From Verrucomicrobiales bacterium (lineage in GTDB: Bacteria; Verrucomicrobiota; Verrucomicrobiia; Limisphaerales; J093), in the NCBI GenBank assembly GCA_024233215.1, contig JACKPW010000015.1, positions 62,001 to 126,000 of the forward strand: 64,000 bases of DNA, read 5' to 3'. Of this stretch, positions 8,701 to 15,448 are shown piece after piece (positions within the stretch are counted from its first letter, which is position 1; every line of letters begins with the position of its first letter). Made by a program: the position numbers and the translations under genes. Under the pieces are notes generated by a model that saw nothing but the letters and a program-made list of their open reading frames with translations, was not told the origin of the DNA and did no database searches.

Positions 8701-10614
8701 CGGTCCGACACACGCACCGAGGTTGCTGGGTGACGTGTCATACCAGGGATTCTGGGTGTGATTGGCCATCCAACCGGGGGCGTTGTAATAGGCCCTGGCG
8801 GTCTTGGCGCCCTCCCGGGCCACGCCTTCCAGGAACCGGATCAGTGGCAGGTGACATTCCGACAGGTTTGCCACCTCGGCCGGCCAGTAGTTCATCTGGA
8901 GATTGATGTTGCTGTGGAAATCGCCCCGCCACGGGGTGCTGTATTCCTCCGCCCAGATGCCCTGCAGGTTGGTCGGCAGTGGCGAGTCCGCCCGCGAACC
9001 GGAAACCATCAGGTGCCGGCCAAACTGGAAGTACAGCGCCGCCAGGGCGGGATCGGAGACAGTCTCCGCCTGACGCACGCGATCCGGTGTCGGCAGCCTC
9101 GAGTTCGCCCCTTCGGGCAAGGTGAGTTGGCAACGCTCCATCAGCGACGCGTGATCCTGCGCCGCCGCGTCCCGAATCGCCGGGAACCGCCTGGCCAGGG
9201 CTTCGTTCAACCGACGTCGCGTGGTGCGGGTGTAGTCCGGATCATACAAGTCCGTGCCGGCGGACACGATCAACGTGGCTTCGTCCGCCCCCTCGATGCT
9301 CAGGCCGGCCTTGGAAACCGTCACCGTGCCGCCCTTCGCGGTCGCGCCCAGCAGGGCCAGGTAACGCACGCCCTGGGCCGTGACCCCCTCCGGCGCGTGG
9401 AAGGGGAGTTGACCTTCCAGGTGCTGGCAGGTGTCGTCGGCTGCAAGGGTTGCGGACTCGCTTCGGGAAAGGGCGGCCGTGAAGGAAAGTGTGCCCGGTT
9501 GGTCCGCCTCGAGATGCAGCGCGATCACCTCGTCCGGTTTGGAGACCACGAGGGTGCGGATGTGGCCGACTCCGTCGCGGGTGAAGTGCGTCGTGGCCAC
9601 GCCGGTCATGAGGTTCAGATCGCGGCGGTAATCGGCCGGGGCCGCCGCCGGTCCGATGGCCATGTCCACCCCGGTCAACGAGATTTCCCCGACCTGGAAG
9701 AAGCTCTCCTGTGGGGTGAAGGTGAACCGGTAGAACCGGCATTCCCGCGGTTGCGCGATGTCAAAGGACTTCGTCTGGAACCGGCGTTCGAACGGCTTGC
9801 CGGGACTGCGGCGGTCGAGTTCGAACCAGTTGCTGCCATCCACCGAACCTTCCAGCACCCAGACCTGCGGATCGCGATTCGGCATGTCGTCGCCGCTGGT
9901 GAATTCGTAGGCCGCGGCGGTCTGGGGCTTGACCAGTTCCAGTTGCCAGACGACCGCCTTTCCGGCCTTGTCGATGCACCACTTGGTCCGGGTATCGCCG
10001 TCGACGCAGTTGGCGATGGTCTTGCCGTCCCCCTGCTCGTGGCCGCTGGGGGAGGTGACCTGGTTTTCCAGCACCTTGCCACCGAAGGTCAACGTCAGGT
10101 CCCCGAGCGTCTGATAGGTGCCGAATTGGTCGCGGTCGTTCCAGCCCCGGATGCCGTCGGCGTAGCCGAAGTTCCGACCCAGCTCGCGCTGCGCGGCGGC
10201 GATGTTCCCGGCGAACAGGTTGCTGCGGACCTCCGGCAGGCATTCGTACGCGCCGTAGCGGTTGCCGTCATACGGGCCCCCGGTCCAGACGGAGGATTCG
10301 TTGAGCACGATCCGTTCCCGGCGGACTCCGCCGAAATCCATGGCGCCGAGGCGGCCGTTCCCCAGGACCGACGATTCATGGAACGTGCGGGCGGGTTTTA
10401 CAAACCAGACGCTCATGGGTTCGGAAGGCGGTTGAACCACCCGGGTCGCGTCGGCAGCCGCAACCCCGCTGAGCGATTGGGACAGGAGGAGAATCCCCAG
10501 GCAGCCGGGGTGAACGGCGCGATGCGGGGTGCGACGGACCCCCGGCTCGCGGGTGGAACCGGAACGGAGCGCGCACACGAGGTTTGTCACGCGGGGTGAT
10601 GTGTTGATCGGCAT
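5710..10614 (-). CDS. Giant secreted GH95 (alpha-L-fucosidase type) - GH50 (beta-agarase type) fusion
   Basis: A 1634-residue protein from the ATG at 10614. An in-frame extension upstream is arginine-rich low-complexity sequence and was not used. A signal peptide (CLGILLLSQSLSGVAAADA) ends near residue 50. Residues about 66-965 match GH95: N-terminal domain with HESSVLGNGRLGAMDFGG; an inserted F5/8-type discoidin-like region near 185-280; and the (alpha/alpha)6 domain with NINLQMNYWPAEVANL near 565-580, PSNSPENAY near 695 and DGNFGGCAAVAEM near 865. These fit the Asn/Asn, Glu and Asp catalytic positions known in GH95. After a carbohydrate-binding-like region (about 985-1085) comes a GH50 agarase-like TIM barrel (1190-1634) with FSDNEMSWGDD near 1388 and IGEFHFGALDRG near 1533, the expected acid/base and nucleophile glutamates. 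The combination suggests attack on a fucosylated, galactan-like algal polymer. Each domain call is strong; the specificity is inferred. Confidence 0.85.
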   Translation of the reverse strand: MPINTSPRVTNLVCALRSGSTREPGVRRTPHRAVHPGCLGILLLSQSLSGVAAADATRVVQPPSEPMSVWFVKPARTFHESSVLGNGRLGAMDFGGVRRERIVLNESSVWTGGPYDGNRYGAYECLPEVRSNLFAGNIAAAQRELGRNFGYADGIRGWNDRDQFGTYQTLGDLTLTFGGKVLENQVTSPSGHEQGDGKTIANCVDGDTRTKWCIDKAGKAVVWQLELVKPQTAAAYEFTSGDDMPNRDPQVWVLEGSVDGSNWFELDRRSPGKPFERRFQTKSFDIAQPRECRFYRFTFTPQESFFQVGEISLTGVDMAIGPAAAPADYRRDLNLMTGVATTHFTRDGVGHIRTLVVSKPDEVIALHLEADQPGTLSFTAALSRSESATLAADDTCQHLEGQLPFHAPEGVTAQGVRYLALLGATAKGGTVTVSKAGLSIEGADEATLIVSAGTDLYDPDYTRTTRRRLNEALARRFPAIRDAAAQDHASLMERCQLTLPEGANSRLPTPDRVRQAETVSDPALAALYFQFGRHLMVSGSRADSPLPTNLQGIWAEEYSTPWRGDFHSNINLQMNYWPAEVANLSECHLPLIRFLEGVAREGAKTARAYYNAPGWMANHTQNPWYDTSPSNLGACVGPTCGAWLAQHIAMHYAFTQDLEFLRTYYPLMRGASEFCQAVLVEDPKTHLLVTAPSNSPENAYRYTGPDGQTHTTSFCVGSTFDLQIIRGLLAQTAEAARVLGIDEDFARSLDATRARLMPTRVNDAGRIMEWQEDFEEAEVHHRHVSHLWGLYPGTEINPQRPELFRGARLSLERRGDASTGWSMAWKANFWARLQDGDHANTLLSMLIGRGAPNLFCLHAPFQIDGNFGGCAAVAEMLLQSHERTPDGQPILRLLPALPETWADGSVKGLKARGNFTVEFTWKDGNVIDYRITSPQPRPVTIVLNGEMKTVRAQPESGDQTLFDFGPSFDREQLRQTDAQAEPARMSDNPPALRIRTGTAQTWPGITLTAPDGHWDLSAFGQIEVHLRNAGEHRVTVHCRVDNPGADGVKHCVTGQVALEPGASQTLIVPLKRASGDTLDGKLFGLRGYPVAAGGDHTIDAAKVTQLLLFVSKPAEPHTFEVSDIRATGSWTPPTAWTSDATPYFPLIDTFGQYRHKDWPGKVHSLAELGERKATEAKELAGRPGPDGWDQYGGWADGPQLEATGFFRVQKHEGKWWLVDPEGRLFWSHGIDCVRMLDSTFIEEREDWFENFPGDQPGFAEFIVPRARALKGHYAGRSERGFSFAGANLKRKYGEDWKQEAPTVIHQRLRSWGLNTIANWSDEGVRLLRRTPYTDNVSSRGAPDIEGSEGYWGKFPDVFDPAFEEGLRRSMAGRVGRSANDPWCIGYFSDNEMSWGDDLSLSLAALRSPAKQAAKQAFIADLRAKYGEVSRLNAAWGTAHASWEALTASREAPEPARARDDLAAFYTKAAERYFRMVRDGIKAVAPHQLYLGCRFAWVNDRAAQAAGKFCDIVSYNRYERSVADFKYPGGDKPLIIGEFHFGALDRGMFHTGLVPVANQAARAQAYTDYVQGALRHPQFVGTHWFQYQDEPTTGRVYDEENYQIGFIDIADTPYPETIAASRGIGARLYETRLQE

Positions 10615-10781
10615 GCCCCAGCCTAGGCGGAAATGCGACGGGAGCAAACACCCAAACGGAGGCAACCCCGGCCGCCGCCACGGGAGGCGGACGCAGCGGC
10701 GAACCGGCGTTCGCCGGCAGCGACGGAAAGCAACGGAAAGCATCGGCGGAAGCCGATCCTCCGCGACGGAAAAGAAATTCC

Positions 10782-10810
10782 TTGCACTGTGCTAGGTGTA
10801 ACAGTAATAC
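10782..10810 (+). promoter_or_regulatory. Sigma-70-type promoter of the gntR operon
   Basis: TTGCAC at 10782-10787 and TAATAC at 10805-10810 are separated by exactly 17 bp. The predicted transcript would start near 10817, about 20 nt before the gntR ATG at 10836. The -10 box lies inside the operator described next. Confidence 0.75.
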
Positions 10811-10818
10811 TGTAACAC
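10796..10818. promoter_or_regulatory. Palindromic operator for GntR/YtrA-type regulator (autoregulation)
   Basis: Half-site GTGTAACAGTA at 10796-10806 and its near-perfect inverted partner TACTGTAACAC at 10808-10818 form a 23-bp palindrome with one central base and one mismatched position. It covers the -10 box of the gntR promoter, so binding would block transcription of the regulator and the transporter genes behind it. YtrA-type GntR proteins typically bind such sites in front of their own operon. That this regulator binds here is inferred from position. Confidence 0.75.
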
Positions 10819-10835
10819 GTGAAACGGAGCGCATC

Positions 10836-11225
10836 ATGAACCTGCCTTTCACCATTCGGGTGCTCGATGGGGTGCCGGTCTCGGATCAGGTCGTGCAGGC
10901 CGTTCGCAAGGCCGTGTTCAGCGGGCAACTGGCCGATGCCAGCGAGTTCCCGTCGGTGCGGGCGCTCAGTCAATCCCTGAGGATCAGCCCCACCACCGCC
11001 CACAAGGTGGTGTCCCAACTCAAGGCGGAAGGGTTGCTCGCCAGCCGGCCGGGGATTGGCATGGTGGTGACCGCGCGGAACTTGCCGTCACGCGAGGAAC
11101 GACTGGACCAGTTGCGGCCCGCCTGCCTCCGTTTCCTCGAGGAAGCCGCCCAGTTGAACCTCACCGCCAAAGACGCCGTGGACGCCCTCAAGCGAGCCGC
11201 GGCCGATACCTCCGCCTCCGCCTGA
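10836..11225 (+). CDS. GntR-family regulator, YtrA-like
   Basis: A 129-residue protein with an N-terminal winged helix (residues about 10-80: FPSVRALSQSLRISPTTAHK is the recognition-helix region). A short C-terminal tail replaces the large effector domain of FadR/HutC types, which is the YtrA subfamily layout. The start is the ATG at 10836, with ACGGAG 6-7 nt upstream. It is preceded by a promoter/operator pair and followed by an ABC exporter, the standard partner of YtrA regulators. It is probably an autorepressor released by an envelope-stress or antibiotic signal; the signal is unknown. Its TGA stop is also the first triplet of an intergenic repeat. Confidence 0.88.
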   Translation: MNLPFTIRVLDGVPVSDQVVQAVRKAVFSGQLADASEFPSVRALSQSLRISPTTAHKVVSQLKAEGLLASRPGIGMVVTARNLPSREERLDQLRPACLRFLEEAAQLNLTAKDAVDALKRAAADTSASA

Positions 11226-11380
11226 CCCTCAACGATTCCATGGAACCACGAAACACACGAAACACACGAAAGGAACAGCCGCCCCGGTCCTGGGGCAGCG
11301 TCCCCTCACCCGCCCGCGAGTTCAGGGTTGTTGGCACGGCGCGGTTCTCTCCTCTCGGTTTCGTGTCTTTCGTGGCTTCC
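11223..11380 (+). repeat. CACGAA-type inverted-arm intergenic element (copy B)
   Basis: The leader TGACCCTCAACGATTCCATG starts with the stop codon of gntR. The left arm at 11243-11270 contains AACCACGAA and two ACACACGAA-like units. The right arm near 11357-11376 reads GGTTTCGTGTCTTTCGTGGC. It occupies the whole gap between gntR and the ABC ATPase, so it is transcribed inside the operon and could fold into a long hairpin. Confidence 0.85.
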
Positions 11381-11403
11381 TCCCCCGCTGAAGGAGTCTC
11401 CCG

Positions 11404-12348
11404 ATGAACCCGATCATCCTAGCGCAGAACCTGACCAAACGCTTTCGCCGTCTGGTCGCCGTGGACGGACTCGACCTGGCTGTGCCGGAGGGTGCTGTCA
11501 CTGCCTTCCTCGGCCCGAACGGGGCGGGGAAGACCACGACGATCAAGTGCCTGCTGAACCTGCAGACCCCGGACGGTGGTTCGGTGGAAGTGCTGGGCGC
11601 GGACTCGCGTCGGCTCGGCCCGGAGCAATTCCGGCGCATCGGCTACGTGTCCGAGAACCAGGAGCTGCCGCTTTGGATGACGGTGCAGCAGCTCATCGAC
11701 TACTGCCGTCCGCTGTATCCGACCTGGGACGCCGCGTTCGCCGCCAAGCTGCTGAGTGACTTCGAGCTGCCGAAGGACGCGAAGCTGAAGCATCTGTCAC
11801 GCGGGATGCGGATGAAGGCGGCGTTGTTGTCGAGCCTCGCCTACCGGCCGCGGCTGGTGGTGTTGGACGAACCGTTTTCCGGACTTGATCCCCTCGTGCG
11901 GGACGAGTTCATCCGGGGGTTGCTGGAGCTGACGGAGGAGCAGGGCTGGAGTGTCTTCGTCTCGTCGCACGACATTGAGGAGGTGGAACGTCTGGCGGAT
12001 CAGGTGGCGATCATCGACCGCGGGCAACTCCGCTTGAACGAGCGGGCCGAGTCGTTGCAGGCCCGGTTCCGTTCGGTGGAAGTGACATTGGAAACCGAAG
12101 CGGTCGTCCCGTCGGGCGCGCCCGCGCACTGGCTAAATGCCGAGACCAGCGGGCGGGTGTTGCGCTTTGTCGATTCGGAGCATGAAGCAGGCCGGCTGCA
12201 ACAGGACGCTGAGCGCGTGCTGGAGGGCATCCGCCAGCTCGACGCCGATCCCATGACCCTGCGCCAGGTTTTTGTGGCCCTGGCCCGGACGTATCGTCTG
12301 AATGGCATGCCAAGTCCGGTGGCGGCGGGCAGCGGAACCGGGGCTTGA
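11404..12348 (+). CDS. ABC transporter ATP-binding protein
   Basis: A 314-residue ATPase of the ABC-2 exporter class. Walker A is GPNGAGKTTT near residue 37-46, the signature region is LSRGMRMKAALL near 132-143, and Walker B with catalytic Glu is LVVLDEPFSGLDPL near 152-165. The H-loop region contains VFVSSHDIEEVERLAD. The C-terminal 90 residues are typical of exporter ATPases and end in an Ala/Gly/Ser-rich tail. The ATG at 11404 has a GAAGGAG ribosome-binding site. It sits directly after the YtrA-like gntR and before a small membrane protein and two permeases, so it should power those permeases. The substrate is unknown. Confidence 0.93.
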   Translation: MNPIILAQNLTKRFRRLVAVDGLDLAVPEGAVTAFLGPNGAGKTTTIKCLLNLQTPDGGSVEVLGADSRRLGPEQFRRIGYVSENQELPLWMTVQQLIDYCRPLYPTWDAAFAAKLLSDFELPKDAKLKHLSRGMRMKAALLSSLAYRPRLVVLDEPFSGLDPLVRDEFIRGLLELTEEQGWSVFVSSHDIEEVERLADQVAIIDRGQLRLNERAESLQARFRSVEVTLETEAVVPSGAPAHWLNAETSGRVLRFVDSEHEAGRLQQDAERVLEGIRQLDADPMTLRQVFVALARTYRLNGMPSPVAAGSGTGA

Positions 12349-12365
12349 AGCGGGGAGGACTGCTC

Positions 12366-12623
12366 ATGATTCAATCGAGCCAGAAGAACGCCGCCTCCCG
12401 GAGACTCGGATTCCCCTGGGGAATCGTCAGCCTGACGATCAACGCGATCTGTTTCGGGGGATGCCTGGTCCTCCTCGCGATGGGGACGATCACCGGTCCG
12501 CTGGTGTTGTGCACCATCGGCACCGGGCTCTCAGCCGGGGCGGGGTTTGCCGCCGCCCTTCGGGACGGCCGGCATCAGCGGTCTCAACCACGGGAACCTG
12601 AATCCTCGCCAAGGCATCCCTGA
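12366..12623 (+). CDS. Small two-helix membrane protein of the ABC operon
   Basis: An 85-residue protein with two hydrophobic segments (GIVSLTINAICFGGCLVLLA and about GPLVLCTIGTGLSAGAGFAA) and a charged C-terminal tail. The ATG at 12366 is preceded by GGGGAGGA, a good ribosome-binding site. An upstream in-frame TTG overlapping the ATPase stop is less likely. It begins 17 bp after the ATPase and ends 1 bp before the first permease, so it is almost certainly co-translated with them. No family was recognised. It could be an accessory subunit of the exporter. Confidence 0.75.
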   Translation: MIQSSQKNAASRRLGFPWGIVSLTINAICFGGCLVLLAMGTITGPLVLCTIGTGLSAGAGFAAALRDGRHQRSQPREPESSPRHP

Positions 12624-12624
12624 C

Positions 12625-15234
12625 ATGCAGCTCATCTGGCATCAATTCGTGAAGGACCTGCGCCAGTTCCGGCTTGGACTGGGGTTCTGGTGGGGCCTCC
12701 TGGTAATGGACCTGGTCTTCGGCCTGCTGCTTCCAGACTGGGTCCGATTCGATTTCCACGATAGGAGTTGGGCCACCCGACTTACCCTCCTGAGCTTGGC
12801 AGCGGAGGCCCTGGTGGTGTTCCTGCTCTGGCTCGGGGTCCTGATCCTCCCCGCGGTTCTGGTGATGAGCGACTCGCCGCTCCGCGAGAACGCCTTTGTC
12901 CGCACGCGCCCGGTTCCGTCACGCGCGATCATCTTCAGCAAGCTCGGGTTTGTCGGTTTGTGTCTCCTGGGCCCGGCGTGCCTGACGGAGTTGGTGCATC
13001 TGTTGGCCGCGGGCGCGGGGCTCAACGCGGCGCTGCATGCCGCGGGCGAACGCGTGCTCTTCCTGGCCCCGGCGCTTCTGGCGTCGGGGGTGTTCGGTGG
13101 GCTCTGGCGGACGCGCAAGGAGCTGGTGGCGGGTTATCTGGTTCTCGGCGGCGGGGCGTGGGGGACCTTTCTGGTGCTGTATCTGATCGCGATGGCGCTG
13201 GAGAAGCTCGGCCTGTTGCCGCACTGGATTGATGATCCGAACGCCAGCCGGTTGCTGATGTGGGAAGGCGCGGTCCTGGTCGGACTCCTGCTTGTGGCGT
13301 GGCGGGCCTGGCGGGGTCGACTGCGCCCGTGGCGTCGCTGGCTGGCAGTGCCGCTGGTGACTCTGGCGGCCAGCCTCATGGGCTTCTTCCCTTCGTGGAA
13401 CCTGTTTCCGATCCGGCCCATCGAGCCGGAACGATTCGACAGCGCCGCGGATGACTGGTCTTCGGTGCCGATCGGCTGGGGTCAGTTTCAAATCACCTCG
13501 AACAGCGACGCGTCGGGAGGCGCCCTCTCGGTGGGGGGCACGCTCGACCCGCACCTGCCGGGGATTGGCGACACAGAGACGATCGACTGGACCGTGATGG
13601 AGGCCGATCTGGAACTCGACTCGGGCGACCGCCGCCCGTTCGAATACACCGGGCGGGAACCTGCGGTCTTCAGTTGGCGTTCCGGCCTGAGCGAACGCGA
13701 TCTCCGGGCCTTCGAACCGCTGCTGGGCGGGGAAGCGCTCTTCTTCACGGATCATGGTGCGATTTCCGGCGGCGGCATGGCGAATCTCGGCCGGGTGTTA
13801 TTTGATCAAATGCCGACCAATCGGGCGTCCGTTTGTGCCGGGTTGAACGGCCGGGTGTTTCGGTGGTCGACTGTGGCCCGCTTGCCCTTGCAGGAAGGCG
13901 CCCGGGCCCGGGACGAGGCGGGAAGCTGGAGCATTGTCGGTTTGGCCCCGCTGTGGGATGAAGCGCACGCCATCGGTCTGCGCCGGGATCAAGTCGCCCT
14001 GCTGACCACCGCCGACGCCACGCGGCGACGACTCACCTACTGGCCGGCGACGCAGCATGAGTTCCTGTTCGTCGATCCCAAACGGCAGGTGGTGTTCCTC
14101 CAGCAATCGCCCGTCTGGAATTCGCAGGAACTCGGTTCCCACACCGGATTCGCTCACTACTACCTGAGGCTCGAATTGCGGATGCCCGAGTTGCTTCGGT
14201 CAGCCTCCGGCCCGGTCAGTCTGGACGATCTGGAACTCTGGGTCCTGCGGCGGGATTTCCTGGGGGAGATCGAAACCGGGGCCCACACCCCGCAGATCGA
14301 TCTCGCCTCCCTGCGGCCGATGTCCGCCGACGAAATGAACCTGGTGAGCGCTCAGAACCTGGACGAGGCCGCGTTTCGGCACCGGATCGAGTCCATCACG
14401 CTGCCGCCGGTCGATGCCGGTCGCTCGCAGGTGGCCAGTTACCTGGTCCAAGTGCTGCGGTTGATTGACGCGCAAAAGCGGTTCCTCCCGGAAGACGATC
14501 CCATCGTGGTGCGACTGGCGACCCTGGTCCCCGGGCATCTCGAGCTGTTCCTCGATGCCTGCCGCTATTCCGGGAGCCATTCAGGGCGCGTGCTGCTTTC
14601 CGCGATCCTACGGGGGACACCGGAGGCGGACGCCTCGAAAGTGATTGCGGCATTGCCCGCCGAACCCGGCCTGGCTGGGGTGGTTTTGGAGCGTGGCTGG
14701 GAGACGTTCGCGGCACCGCTCGATCAGCGCCTGGCTGAGACTCCCGAAGCGCTGCCGCTCGGCGTCACGCGACTGCTCGCGCTTACGGGGGAACCCGCCG
14801 TCCGTCCGCGGCTGTTGGCCGAGTTTGAACTGCGGCCCTCGATGGACACGTACGAGATCCTGCAAACCCTGGACGGGATCGAACCGGACCTTGAGTCCTC
14901 CCTCGACGCGATCTGGCGGGACCGATCCCGGGTCATCCGACCGGACGCCAATGTCACGCGGTTGGCGGTGCTTTTGCAGACCGGTCGCCGGGCCGCCCTC
15001 ACGGAGGTCTTCCGGGTTTTTCGCCTGGTGCCGGAAGCCAGGCGTGATCGTTTGTGGTTGCTCCTCGACGCGTGCCGGGAGGGAATTGTGATGACCGGTC
15101 TCGATCACGCAAAACGATACGATACGGGGACGCTCGCCGCCTGGCTGAAGGACAAGCAGCCGGACGATTTTCAGTGGGAGCCCAACCGGCGTCGTTGGCT
15201 GCTCCGTTCCGCCGGACCTGTCACTCAACCCTGA
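12625..15234 (+). CDS. Large ABC-2 type permease with ~580-residue soluble C-terminal region
   Basis: An 869-residue protein starting at the ATG at 12625, 1 bp after the preceding small gene. Residues about 20-285 contain roughly seven hydrophobic segments, for example WWGLLVMDLVFGLLLP, AEALVVFLLWLGVLILPAVL, VAGYLVLGGGAWGTFLVLYL and a last one near LVTLAASLMGFFPSWNLFP. This is the ABC-2 permease part. The remaining 580 residues are soluble: a beta-rich half, then an alpha-helical half (about 620-840) with repeated Leu/Ala/Arg-rich helices that look like HEAT-type repeats. With seven segments the soluble part would lie outside the cytoplasm. Ordinary ABC-2 permeases have about 250-400 residues, so this is an unusual architecture. 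Its partner is the similar protein at 15449. Function beyond transport is unknown. Confidence 0.78.
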   Translation: MQLIWHQFVKDLRQFRLGLGFWWGLLVMDLVFGLLLPDWVRFDFHDRSWATRLTLLSLAAEALVVFLLWLGVLILPAVLVMSDSPLRENAFVRTRPVPSRAIIFSKLGFVGLCLLGPACLTELVHLLAAGAGLNAALHAAGERVLFLAPALLASGVFGGLWRTRKELVAGYLVLGGGAWGTFLVLYLIAMALEKLGLLPHWIDDPNASRLLMWEGAVLVGLLLVAWRAWRGRLRPWRRWLAVPLVTLAASLMGFFPSWNLFPIRPIEPERFDSAADDWSSVPIGWGQFQITSNSDASGGALSVGGTLDPHLPGIGDTETIDWTVMEADLELDSGDRRPFEYTGREPAVFSWRSGLSERDLRAFEPLLGGEALFFTDHGAISGGGMANLGRVLFDQMPTNRASVCAGLNGRVFRWSTVARLPLQEGARARDEAGSWSIVGLAPLWDEAHAIGLRRDQVALLTTADATRRRLTYWPATQHEFLFVDPKRQVVFLQQSPVWNSQELGSHTGFAHYYLRLELRMPELLRSASGPVSLDDLELWVLRRDFLGEIETGAHTPQIDLASLRPMSADEMNLVSAQNLDEAAFRHRIESITLPPVDAGRSQVASYLVQVLRLIDAQKRFLPEDDPIVVRLATLVPGHLELFLDACRYSGSHSGRVLLSAILRGTPEADASKVIAALPAEPGLAGVVLERGWETFAAPLDQRLAETPEALPLGVTRLLALTGEPAVRPRLLAEFELRPSMDTYEILQTLDGIEPDLESSLDAIWRDRSRVIRPDANVTRLAVLLQTGRRAALTEVFRVFRLVPEARRDRLWLLLDACREGIVMTGLDHAKRYDTGTLAAWLKDKQPDDFQWEPNRRRWLLRSAGPVTQP

Positions 15235-15416
15235 GCCTTGACGACCCGATGGAACCACGAAAAACACGGAGCACACGAAAGGGCCGCCGGAGCGGGCCTG
15301 GGAAGAGGACCGTTCGCCCAGAGCGATTGGCAACCTTGCCGGTGATTGACTTGAGCGCCGGCGCGCAAGCAACTCTCTCCCTTCGTTTTCGTGTGGTTCG
15401 TGTATTTCGTGGTTCC
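15232..15416 (+). repeat. CACGAA-type inverted-arm intergenic element (copy C)
   Basis: The leader TGAGCCTTGACGACCCGATG begins with the stop codon of the upstream permease. The left arm at 15253-15280 carries AACCACGAA, AAACACGGA and GCACACGAA. The right arm at 15384-15414 carries TTTTCGTGTGG, TTCGTGTAT and TTCGTGGTT. It fills the 214-bp gap between the two permease genes, so it lies within the transcription unit. Confidence 0.87.
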
Positions 15417-15448
15417 CTCCGCTGCATGGACACGGCTGCGTTTCTTCC

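Noticed and set aside
8758..10599. Open frame of 613 codons on the plus strand opposite the GH95 domain
   Set aside because: The minus strand carries conserved GH95 motifs throughout; the plus frame has none.
15391..15448. Short peptides read across CACGAA elements (FVWFV- and NHEIHE-like sequences)
   Set aside because: They are translations of the repeat units, not genes.
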